64,000 bases of DNA, taken from assembly GCF_008312895.1 (NCBI RefSeq), contig NZ_VSSP01000010.1, positions 104,038-168,037 of the forward strand, written 5' to 3'. The notes beneath the pieces are model-generated. The model saw only the letters and a program-made list of their open reading frames with translations, searched no databases and had not been told where the DNA came from. Shown one piece after another: positions 10,134 to 17,713 of this stretch (positions within the stretch are counted from its first letter, which is position 1; each line of letters opens with the position of its first letter). The stretch is from Luteimonas suaedae (GTDB lineage: Bacteria; Pseudomonadota; Gammaproteobacteria; Xanthomonadales; Xanthomonadaceae). A program made the translations under genes and the position numbers.

Positions 10134-10772
10134 CTAGATCTCGTCGTCGCGCTCGAGCGCCTTGACCAGCACCGCGGCCTGGGTGCGGCTATGGCACTCG
10201 AGCTTCTTCAGGATCGCGGTGACGTGCACCTTCACCGTGTTCTCGGCCAGCCCTAGCGCGTGGGCGATCTGCTTGTTGAGCAGGCCGTCGGCCAGGCACA
10301 TCAGCACCCGGAACTGCTGCGGGGTCAGTTGCGCCAGGCGCGCGGCGAGCCGGGCGTCGTCCTCGGAACGCTCGACCGTCAGCGGCGGGAACCAGCTGCC
10401 GCCGTCGAGCACCGCGGCCACCGCCTGGCCGATCGATTCGGCCGGTGCCGACTTGGAGATGAAGCCGGCTGCGCCGAACTGCTGCACGCGGCGCACAATG
10501 CGCGGATGGTCGTTCGACGAGATCACCACCACCGGCAGTTCCGGCCGCTCGCCGCGCAGGTAGACCAGCGACGACAGTCCGCGCGCGCCGGGCATCGCCA
10601 GGTCGAGCAGCACCAGTTCGATCGCCGGGTCGGCGGCCAGGGCTGATGTCAGCGCCGACGCGCTTTCGGCCTCGACCACGCGGATCGCACCGAAGTTGTC
10701 CTGCAGGGCATGCAGCACGGCGGCCCGCAACAGCGGGTGGTCGTCGGCGATGAGGATGGTCGGGGCGTCCAT
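10134..10772 (-). CDS. NarL/FixJ-family response regulator (LuxR-type HTH)
   Basis: A 212-residue two-domain regulator. The receiver has DD at 10-11, phosphoacceptor D57 in VLLDLAMPG, and the switch lysine in FISKSAP. After a linker, the LuxR-type HTH spans about residues 145-207 (LTPQQFRVLMCLADGLLNKQIA, LAENTVKVHVTAILKKL). It is convergent with the hybrid kinase, its probable partner, and divergent from dgcN. A LysR-type palindrome at 10814-10828 lies 42 bases upstream of its ATG, so the LysR regulator could also affect this gene. The regulon is unknown; dctA is the obvious candidate. Confidence 0.85.
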   Translation of the reverse strand: MDAPTILIADDHPLLRAAVLHALQDNFGAIRVVEAESASALTSALAADPAIELVLLDLAMPGARGLSSLVYLRGERPELPVVVISSNDHPRIVRRVQQFGAAGFISKSAPAESIGQAVAAVLDGGSWFPPLTVERSEDDARLAARLAQLTPQQFRVLMCLADGLLNKQIAHALGLAENTVKVHVTAILKKLECHSRTQAAVLVKALERDDEI

Positions 10773-10813
10773 GGGAACAGTCTGGCACGGCGCGACACGT
10801 GCCGCCGCCGCGC

Positions 10814-10828
10814 ATAACCTGCGGTTAT
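10814..10828. promoter_or_regulatory. LysR-type operator, copy 1 (upstream of dgcN)
   Basis: The 15-base palindrome ATAACCTGCGGTTAT has the T-N11-A form of LysR-family boxes, and its arms extend to nine bases with flanking CGC/GCG. The identical 15-mer, in the other orientation, lies at 20681-20695 between the TonB receptor and the second gamma-glutamyltransferase. It is centred near 10821, about 64 bases before the start expected from a TATGGT -10-like box at 10873-10878, which is the usual place for a LysR recognition site. The regulator at 22559 is the obvious ligand. Confidence 0.6.
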
Positions 10829-10953
10829 GCGTGACGGGCGTCTTTTCAATGGTGCGCGCCCGGCGTGATGCCTATGGTGGCCGCAGGGCCGGCACTCTCG
10901 GCGGTAGCGCCGGCCCCTACTCCGGAACCTGCCGACAAGGAATGCGTGACCCG

Positions 10954-12006
10954 ATGTCCCGACCCGATGAAGCCCGCGCCCATTTCGATCCCGCGGCGGG
11001 CTGGCCGCCGCCGTTCCTGCTGTACCTGGGCAACGCGCACGACGACCTCGCCGCCAAGACCGCGCGCGGCCTGGCGTTCTGGCGGCCCGAGTGGTGCGTG
11101 GGCCAGTTCCGCGATGCCGACTGCCGCACCACGCTCGGCCTGGTCGACATGGACTTCGCGCAGGCGCGCGCCGCCGGCGTCAATACCATGATCGTCGGCG
11201 TGGCCAACGCCGGCGGCCGGATGGACCCGCGCACGGTGGCGCACGTGGTCGCGGCGCTCGACGCCGGCATGAACGTGGCGTCGGGCCTGCACGAGCGGCT
11301 CGGCTCCCATCCCGAGATCGCGGCCGCCGCGCAGCGCAACGGCCGCGTGCTGTTCGATGCGCGCGAACCGCCGAAGACGCCGGTCGGCACCGGCGCGCGC
11401 CGCGCCGGTCGCCGCCTGCTCACCGTCGGCACCGACTGCTCGGTGGGCAAGATGTACACCACGCTGGCGCTGGAGCGCGAACTGCACCGGCGCGGCATGC
11501 GCGCGGACTTCCGCGCCACCGGCCAGACCGGGATCTTCATCGCCGGGCGCGGGGTGCCGATCGACGCGGTGGTGGCCGACTTCATCTCCGGCGGCATCGA
11601 ATGGGTATCGCCGGCGCGGCTGGACGACGGCTGGGACCTGATCGAGGGCCAGGGTTCGCTGTACCACCCGTCCTATGCCGGGGTCTCGCTCGGCCTGTTG
11701 CACGGCGCGCAGCCGGACGCGCTGGTGCTGTGCCACGAGCCCGGCCGCCCGCACATGCGCGCCCTGCCGCACTTTCCGCTGCCCGACCTGCGCGAGTGCC
11801 TGCAGGCCAACCTGCGCGCGGCGCGGCTGACCAACCCCGACGTGCAGGCGGTCGGCGTGGCGCTGAACACCTCGCGACTGGCGCCGGCGGCGGCCGTGCG
11901 CGCCTGCCGCGAAGTGGAGGACCTGCTGGGCCTGCCGGCGCAGGATCCGGTGACCATGGGCATGGACCGGATCGTCGACCGGCTGCTCTCGTGCTTCGCC
12001 GCCTGA
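10954..12006 (+). CDS. dgcN: DUF1611-family D-glutamate N-acetyltransferase DgcN
   Basis: A 350-residue DUF1611 protein. DgcN was described as the first enzyme of a D-glutamate pathway, acetylating D-Glu to N-acetyl-D-Glu, which DgcA then epimerises. Visible features are an N-terminal Rossmann-like domain (PFLLYLGNAHDDLAAKTARGL), a central P-loop-like segment at about residues 150-165 (TVGTDCSVGKMYTTLALE), ATGQTGIFIAG and the EGQGSLYHPSY motif conserved in the family. The ATG at 10954 has AAGGA twelve bases upstream; an ATG at 10942 sits too close to it. The next gene, dgcA, starts inside its 3' end, the arrangement expected for this pathway. Confidence 0.85.
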   Translation: MSRPDEARAHFDPAAGWPPPFLLYLGNAHDDLAAKTARGLAFWRPEWCVGQFRDADCRTTLGLVDMDFAQARAAGVNTMIVGVANAGGRMDPRTVAHVVAALDAGMNVASGLHERLGSHPEIAAAAQRNGRVLFDAREPPKTPVGTGARRAGRRLLTVGTDCSVGKMYTTLALERELHRRGMRADFRATGQTGIFIAGRGVPIDAVVADFISGGIEWVSPARLDDGWDLIEGQGSLYHPSYAGVSLGLLHGAQPDALVLCHEPGRPHMRALPHFPLPDLRECLQANLRAARLTNPDVQAVGVALNTSRLAPAAAVRACREVEDLLGLPAQDPVTMGMDRIVDRLLSCFAA

Positions 12007-13007
12007 TCGCGCGCCACCGGAGCTGGCCGCTGGCCGCGCCGTTCCGCATCTCGCGCGGGGTCAAGCATTCGGCCGAGGTGGTGGTGGTGGAGATCCGCCA
12101 GGGCGCCATGAGCGGCCGCGGCGAAGGCGTGCCCTACGCGCGCTACGGCGAGTCGGTCGACTCGGTGCTGATGCAGGTGCGCGCGGTCGCCGGCCTGGTG
12201 GAGGCGGGCGCGACGCGCGAGGATCTCGCGCGGTCGCTGCCGCCGGGCGCCGCGCGCAGCGCGATCGACGCCGCGCTGTGGGACCTGGAGGCGGCCGCCA
12301 GCGGCGAGACGGTCTCCGCCGCGCTCGGCCACGGCCCGCTGCAGTCGCTGACCACGGCACTGACCGTCGGCCTGGACATGCCCGAACGCATGGCCGAGGC
12401 GGCGCGTTCGTTGGCCGGCGCGGCGCTGGTCAAGGTGAAAGTGGACGCGAGCCGTCCGGAGGCGCAGATCCGCGCGGTACGCCGGCACTGCCCGGACGCG
12501 CGGCTGATCGTGGATCCGAACGAGAGCTGGAACATCGACCTGCTGCGCACGCTGCAACCGGTGCTCACCGAGGCGCGCGTGGACCTGGTCGAACAGCCGC
12601 TGCCGGCCGCCGACGATGCCGCGCTGGCCGGGCTCGGCCCGGCGGTACCGATGTGCGCCGACGAGTCCTGCCATGTCGGCGATGACCTGCCGCGCCTGCG
12701 CGGCCTGTACCAGGTGGTGAACATCAAGCTCGACAAGACCGGCGGCCTGACCGAAGCGTTGCGGCTGCTGGCCGCCGCGCGCGCGGACGGGTTCCGGATC
12801 ATGGTCGGCTGCATGATCTGCAGTTCGCTCGGCATCGCGCCGGCGCTGCAGGTGGCGCGCGAGGCGGAATTCGTCGACCTGGACGGCCCGCTGTGGCTCG
12901 AGCGCGACCATGCCGGCGGCGCGCGCGCGCATGCCGGGCTGCTGTCCCCGCCCAAGCCCGGGTTCTGGGGCGAGCCGGTGCCGCTGGCGTTGCGGGGCGC
13001 ACGATGA
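11991..13007 (+). CDS. dgcA: Enolase-superfamily epimerase, N-acetyl-D-glutamate racemase DgcA
   Basis: A 338-residue member of the dipeptide epimerase / muconate-lactonising group. Catalytic features are the Lys pair in LVKVKVD, metal ligands in LIVDPNESW (D), DLVEQPL (E) and MCADES (D), and the opposing lysine in NIKLDKTGG. In the DgcN/DgcA pathway this enzyme converts N-acetyl-D-Glu into N-acetyl-L-Glu. The gene begins with GTG at 11991, overlapping dgcN by 16 bases, and its stop overlaps the next start (ATGA). By sequence alone it could be called an L-Ala-D/L-Glu epimerase; the dgcN partner decides the name. Confidence 0.8.
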   Translation: MLRRLIARHRSWPLAAPFRISRGVKHSAEVVVVEIRQGAMSGRGEGVPYARYGESVDSVLMQVRAVAGLVEAGATREDLARSLPPGAARSAIDAALWDLEAAASGETVSAALGHGPLQSLTTALTVGLDMPERMAEAARSLAGAALVKVKVDASRPEAQIRAVRRHCPDARLIVDPNESWNIDLLRTLQPVLTEARVDLVEQPLPAADDAALAGLGPAVPMCADESCHVGDDLPRLRGLYQVVNIKLDKTGGLTEALRLLAAARADGFRIMVGCMICSSLGIAPALQVAREAEFVDLDGPLWLERDHAGGARAHAGLLSPPKPGFWGEPVPLALRGAR

Positions 13008-14641
13008 GGCGCGCGCTGGGCAGTGCGCTGCTGTGCGCGGCGCTGGCGGCCTGCACCGCCCAAGACCCGACGCCCCGCGCGGCCGCCGACCTGATCATCG
13101 CCGGCGGCCACGTGCACGACGGCAGCGGCGCCGCGGCCGTGGTCGCCGACGTGGTGGTGACCGGCGACCGCATCGTCCACGTCGGCCCGGATGCGCACCT
13201 GCGCTTCGACGCCGCGCGCACCCTCGACGCGCGCGACCGCATCGTCGCGCCGGGATTCATCGATCCGCACACCCATCCCGACCGCTACATCCGTTCGGGC
13301 GACGCCGGCCAGCGGCTCAACGCGCCGTGGCTGTTCCAGGGCGTGACCACGCTGTTCATCGGCGGCGACGGCGGCGGCACCCCGGACGTGGCGGCGGACC
13401 GCGCCTGGTTCGAGCGCCACGGCGTCGGCACCAACCTGGCCGCGTACGTCGGCTTCGGCGCGGTGCGCACGCGGGTGATCGGGCGCGACGACCGTGCGCC
13501 GGACCCGGAGGAACTGGCGCGCATGCGGGCGCTGGTGGCGAACGCGATGTGCGAGGGCGCCTTCGGCCTGTCGACCGGGCTGTTCTACGCGCCGCAGAGT
13601 TTCGCGACCACCGACGAGGTGGTCGCGCTGGCGCGCGAGGCCGCCCGCCGCGGCGGCCGCTACGACACCCACCACCGCGACGAGTCCTCCTACGGCCTCG
13701 GGCTGATGGATTCGCTGCGCGAAGTGCTGGAGATCGGCCGTCGCGCCGGGCTGCCGGTGCACATCGCGCACATCAAGGCGCTCGGCACCGACGTGCACGG
13801 CAGCGCCGACGCGGTGGTCGCGATGATCGCGGCCGCGCGCGCCGGCGGCCAGGCGGTCAGCGCCGACCAATATCCGTGGTTGGCGTCCGGCACCCAACTC
13901 GGCGCGGCAGTGCTGCCGCGCTGGGCGGTGGACGGCGGCCGCGCCGCGTTGCTGCGCCGGCTCGAGGACGCGCCGACGCGCGCGCGGATCCGCGCGGAGA
14001 TGGCGGAGAACCTGCGCCGCCGCGGCGGCGCCGACAGCCTGCTGCTGGTCAGCGAGGGCCAGGAATGGAGCGGCAAGACCCTGGCCGCGATGGCACGCAT
14101 GTGGGACGTCGATCCGCGCGACGCCGCGCTGCGGGTGATCGCCAGCGGCGGCCTGCGCGACGACGACGCGCCGTCACCGGAGCGGGTCGCCTCGTTCAAC
14201 ATGGACGAGGACGACGTCGAGCGCTTCATGCGCCAGCCGTGGGTGCTGACCAGTTCGGACGGCAGCGACGGGCATCCGCGCCAGTACGCCAGCTTTTCGC
14301 AGAAGTACGCCCGCTACGTGCGCGAGCGCGGCACCCTGACACTGGAACAGTTCATCCACCGCTCGACCGGATTGACCGCGGAGACGCTGGGGCTGGAGGA
14401 GCGCGGATACCTGCGCGCCGGCTACCATGCCGACGTGGTGGTGATCGACCCGAAGCGTTTCGCCTCGCGCGCCGACTACGTGCACCCGCGCCGGCTGTCG
14501 GTGGGCGTGGAGCACGCGCTGGTCAATGGCACGCCGGTGATCGCCGACGGACGCCTGACCGGCGCGGCGCCCGGGCGCGCGCTGCGGCACCGGCCACCGG
14601 CGGCAACCTGTCCGATCCAACCCGGAGCTCCGGAACCATGA
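13004..14641 (+). CDS. N-acyl-D-amino-acid deacylase (amidohydrolase), predicted lipoprotein
   Basis: A 545-residue amidohydrolase. The signal peptide ends in a lipobox (LAALAAC, Cys17), so the enzyme is predicted to be membrane-anchored in the periplasm. The metal site starts with IDPHTHPD. Further family motifs are GLSTGLFYAPQSFATTDEV, YDTHHRDES, HIAHIKALG and the late Asp in SSDGSDGHPRQY. D-aminoacylases hydrolyse N-acyl-D-amino acids, including N-acyl-D-Glu, to the free D-amino acid. Coupled to dgcA by ATGA, it could release D-Glu from acylated or peptide precursors outside the inner membrane before uptake. Its exact substrate is inferred from the neighbours. Confidence 0.82.
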   Translation: MRRALGSALLCAALAACTAQDPTPRAAADLIIAGGHVHDGSGAAAVVADVVVTGDRIVHVGPDAHLRFDAARTLDARDRIVAPGFIDPHTHPDRYIRSGDAGQRLNAPWLFQGVTTLFIGGDGGGTPDVAADRAWFERHGVGTNLAAYVGFGAVRTRVIGRDDRAPDPEELARMRALVANAMCEGAFGLSTGLFYAPQSFATTDEVVALAREAARRGGRYDTHHRDESSYGLGLMDSLREVLEIGRRAGLPVHIAHIKALGTDVHGSADAVVAMIAAARAGGQAVSADQYPWLASGTQLGAAVLPRWAVDGGRAALLRRLEDAPTRARIRAEMAENLRRRGGADSLLLVSEGQEWSGKTLAAMARMWDVDPRDAALRVIASGGLRDDDAPSPERVASFNMDEDDVERFMRQPWVLTSSDGSDGHPRQYASFSQKYARYVRERGTLTLEQFIHRSTGLTAETLGLEERGYLRAGYHADVVVIDPKRFASRADYVHPRRLSVGVEHALVNGTPVIADGRLTGAAPGRALRHRPPAATCPIQPGAPEP

Positions 14642-14644
14642 CGC

Positions 14645-15856
14645 ATGCTTGAACTCGACGCGGTACAGACGCTGGCCCTGGCGGGCCTGACCCTGTTTCT
14701 CGGCTACGCGCTGTGCCGCGCGATTCCGGTGCTGTCGCGCTACAACCTGCCGGCGCCGGTGATCGGCGGGCTGGTGGTGGCGCTGGCGGTGCTGGTGGCG
14801 CACACGCAGGACACCACGCTGTTCACGCTGGACACCAGCCTGCAGACGCCGCTGATGATCGCGTTCTTCACCACCATCGGCGTCAATGCCAGCGTCGCGC
14901 TGCTGAAGATCAGCGGCCGCCAGGTGCTGCTGTTCCTGGCGCTGGCCAGCGGCTTCGCGGTGGTGCAGAACCTGCTCGGCATCCTGGTGGCGACCGGCTT
15001 CGGCCTGCACCCGCTGTTCGGGGTGCTGGCCGGATCGACCACGCTGACCGGCGGGCCGGCCACCGGACTGGCGTTCGCGCCGCTGTTCGAGGAGGCGGGG
15101 GTGGCCGGCGCCGAATCGGTGGCGCTGGCCTCGGCGATGGCCGGCATCGTCTGCGGCGGCCTGATCGGCGGCCCGGTGGTGACGATGCTGATCCGGCGCT
15201 TCCACCTGCGCACGCCGGAGCCAACGCCGGACGCCACGGTGGCGGCGATCGCCGCAGTCGCGGACGGCGGCGACGACCCGGCCCCGGACGAGGCGGCGCG
15301 CGAGTTCGGCGCGCTCAAGAGCATCGTGGTGATCCTGGTGGCGATGTGGCTCGGCTCGTGGGTCAGCGCCGGCATCTCCGCGACCGGCCTCACCCTGCCC
15401 GCTTACGTGGGCGCGATGCTGGTGGGCGCGCTGATCCGCAACATCGACGACCGCACCGGCTGGATCGGCCTGCCGGTGCGCACCACCGACCTGATCGGCA
15501 ACATCTGCCTGGCGCTGTTCCTGGCAGTGGCGCTGATGAACCTGAAACTGTGGGAGCTGGCGGGCCTGGCCACGCCGCTGCTGGTGAACCTGGCGCTGCA
15601 GGTGCTGATCGTGGCGCTGTTCTGCGGCGTGGTGTTTCGGCTGATGGGCCGCGACTACGACGCGGCGGTGATGGGCGGCGGCTTCATCGGCTTCATGCTG
15701 GGCACCACCGCCAACGCGATGGCGGTGATGCGGACCCTGGTCGAGCGCTACGGCCCGGCGCCGCGCGCGTTCCTGGTGGCGCCGCTGGTGGGCGCGTTCT
15801 TCATCGATTTCACCAACGCGCTGGTGATCACCGGGTTCATCAACTTCTGGCACTGA
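14645..15856 (+). CDS. gltS: Sodium/glutamate symporter GltS
   Basis: A 403-residue inner-membrane protein, the length of E. coli GltS (401). It shows the duplicated family architecture with two re-entrant GGPATG-type loops: STTLTGGPATGLAF in the first half and GGGFIGFMLGTTANAMAVM in the second. The N-terminus (LDAVQTLALAGLTLFLGYAL and LNLPAPVIGGL-like YNLPAPVIGGL) is also typical. GltS imports D- and L-glutamate with Na+. It begins three bases after the deacylase stop and ends the dgcN-dgcA-deacylase-gltS operon, so it probably brings in the glutamate that the outer enzymes release. The next gene converges from 15874. Confidence 0.9.
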   Translation: MLELDAVQTLALAGLTLFLGYALCRAIPVLSRYNLPAPVIGGLVVALAVLVAHTQDTTLFTLDTSLQTPLMIAFFTTIGVNASVALLKISGRQVLLFLALASGFAVVQNLLGILVATGFGLHPLFGVLAGSTTLTGGPATGLAFAPLFEEAGVAGAESVALASAMAGIVCGGLIGGPVVTMLIRRFHLRTPEPTPDATVAAIAAVADGGDDPAPDEAAREFGALKSIVVILVAMWLGSWVSAGISATGLTLPAYVGAMLVGALIRNIDDRTGWIGLPVRTTDLIGNICLALFLAVALMNLKLWELAGLATPLLVNLALQVLIVALFCGVVFRLMGRDYDAAVMGGGFIGFMLGTTANAMAVMRTLVERYGPAPRAFLVAPLVGAFFIDFTNALVITGFINFWH

Positions 15857-15873
15857 GCCCGCGCCGTTGTCGC

Positions 15874-17616
15874 TCACTCCGCGGCGACGGTCGCGCCCGG
15901 GCGCCGCGGATCGGCCGCGCCCTCGACGCCGTCCGGCCCGACCAGCAGGGTCTGGGTGCTGCCGATGGTCTCGTCGGCGACCACCTGGTGGCCGCGCGCG
16001 GCGAGGATCCGCAGCGTGTCCGGGCTGATCCCGCGCTCGATGCGCAGCTCGCCCGAGCCCATGTCCTGGTGGATGCGCGGCGCGTGCGTGGACTCGGCGA
16101 TGTTCAGGTCGAAATCGACCACGTCCACGATCGTCTGCATGACGGTGCCGGGAATGGTGTTGCCGCCGGGGCTGCCGGTCACCATCCACAGCCGGCCGTC
16201 GCGGAACAGCATGGTCGGCGACATGCTGGAGATCGGCCGCCGCCCGGGCGCGAGCGTGTTCGCGCTGCGCACGCGGCCGTCCGCGCGTTCGGCGGCCTGG
16301 TCGCCGAGCGAGAAATTGCCGATCAGGTTGCCGAGCAGGAACCCCGTGCCCTCGATCATCACCCCGGAGCCGAAGTCGGCGCCGATGGTGTAGGTGTTGC
16401 TGACGGCATTGCCGTCGGCGTCGATCACCGACAGGTGCGTGGTCTCGGTGCTCTCGAACGCCCACGGATCGCCGGCGTCGACCTCGTCGGCCGGGGTCGC
16501 GCGCGCGGGATCGATCAACGCCGCGCGCGCGGCGGCGTAGGCCTTCGCGGTCATGCCCGCCAGCGGCACGTCGACGAAGCCGGGATCGCCGGCGTGGCGG
16601 ATGCGGTCGCGCCAGGAGAGCTTCATCGCCTCGGCCATGCGGTGCAGCGCATCCGCCGAACGCGCGCCGGCCGCGCGCATGTCGAAGGTCTCGAGCAGGT
16701 TGAGCATGGAGACGATGCCCGGGCCGCCGCCGCTGGCCGGCGGCATCGTCGCCACCTCGACGCCGCGGTAGCGGCCGACCAGCGGCTCGCGCGCGATGGC
16801 GCGGTACGCCGCCAGGTCCTCCAGCGTCAGCAGGCCGCCGTGGCGGCGCATGCCGTCGGCCAGGCGCTGCGCGATCGCGCCGCGATAGAACGCGTCTGCG
16901 CCGTGTTCGGCGATCTGCCGCAGCGACCAGGCCAGGTCGGTCTGCACCAGCCGCTCGCCGGCGCGCAACGCGCTGCCGTCCTGGTGCAGGAACACGGCGG
17001 CGCCGGCGGCGCTGCGGGCCAGCCGCTCGCGGCCCCAGTCCAGCGCGAAGGCCTCGTCGCGGCTCAGCACCACGCCCTCTTCCGCCAGCCGGATCGCCGG
17101 CTGCAGCAGCGTGGCCCAGGGCAGGCGCCCGTAGCGTTCATGCGCCAATGCGAGCCCCGCGACCGTGCCCGGCACGCCGGCCGAGCGGTAGCCGGCGGAC
17201 TGGTCGCCGGACAGTTCGCCGTTCCCGTCGAGGTAGGCGTCGAGGGTGGCCGCGGCCGGCGCCGCCGAGCGGTAGTCGATCGCCACCGTGCGCTCTTCTT
17301 CGGCCAGGTGCACCAGCATGAAGCCGTCGCCGCCGATGTTGCCGGCGCGCGGCAGGGTCACCGCCAGCACGAACGCAGTGGCCACCGCCGCGTCGACCGC
17401 ATTGCCACCCTGGCGCAGGATCCCGGCGCCAGTCTGGCTGGCGAGCGCGTTCTGGCTGACCACCATGCCGCGCGCGCCGATCTCCGGTTTCTGGATCGCG
17501 GCGTAGTTGAGCAACTGCCGCGTCTGCGCGGACACGGTGCAGACGGTGCAGCAGGCGAGCACCACCGCGAACAGCAGGCGCGCGAGCGAGCGCGGCGGGA
17601 CGGAACGGAATGGCAT
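15874..17616 (-). CDS. ggt: Gamma-glutamyltranspeptidase, periplasmic
   Basis: A 580-residue Ntn-hydrolase precursor. A Sec signal (LARLLFAVVLACCTVCTVSAQ) is followed by NALASQTGAGILRQGGNAVDAAVATAF and the gamma-glutamyl binding segment LPRAGNIGGDGFMLVHL. The autoprocessing site and nucleophile Thr lie in TETTHLSVIDADGNAVSNT. Typical small-subunit motifs follow: GSGVMIEGTGFLLGN, RPISSMSPTM and TGSPGGNTIPGTV. It cleaves gamma-glutamyl bonds of glutathione, gamma-glutamyl peptides or poly-gamma-glutamate and releases glutamate. The ATG at 17616 has GGGAGAG seven bases upstream. It lies 97 bases downstream of the TonB receptor and is probably co-transcribed with it. Confidence 0.9.
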   Translation of the reverse strand: MPFRSVPPRSLARLLFAVVLACCTVCTVSAQTRQLLNYAAIQKPEIGARGMVVSQNALASQTGAGILRQGGNAVDAAVATAFVLAVTLPRAGNIGGDGFMLVHLAEEERTVAIDYRSAAPAAATLDAYLDGNGELSGDQSAGYRSAGVPGTVAGLALAHERYGRLPWATLLQPAIRLAEEGVVLSRDEAFALDWGRERLARSAAGAAVFLHQDGSALRAGERLVQTDLAWSLRQIAEHGADAFYRGAIAQRLADGMRRHGGLLTLEDLAAYRAIAREPLVGRYRGVEVATMPPASGGGPGIVSMLNLLETFDMRAAGARSADALHRMAEAMKLSWRDRIRHAGDPGFVDVPLAGMTAKAYAAARAALIDPARATPADEVDAGDPWAFESTETTHLSVIDADGNAVSNTYTIGADFGSGVMIEGTGFLLGNLIGNFSLGDQAAERADGRVRSANTLAPGRRPISSMSPTMLFRDGRLWMVTGSPGGNTIPGTVMQTIVDVVDFDLNIAESTHAPRIHQDMGSGELRIERGISPDTLRILAARGHQVVADETIGSTQTLLVGPDGVEGAADPRRPGATVAAE

Positions 17617-17713
17617 GACGTCTCTCCCGGCCCGCGGCGGAGACCGACGCACATGCGCGCCGGGAGACGGACGCGACGATCGGGCCGTGCCCGCCGCGCC
17701 CGTGGTGCCGCCC

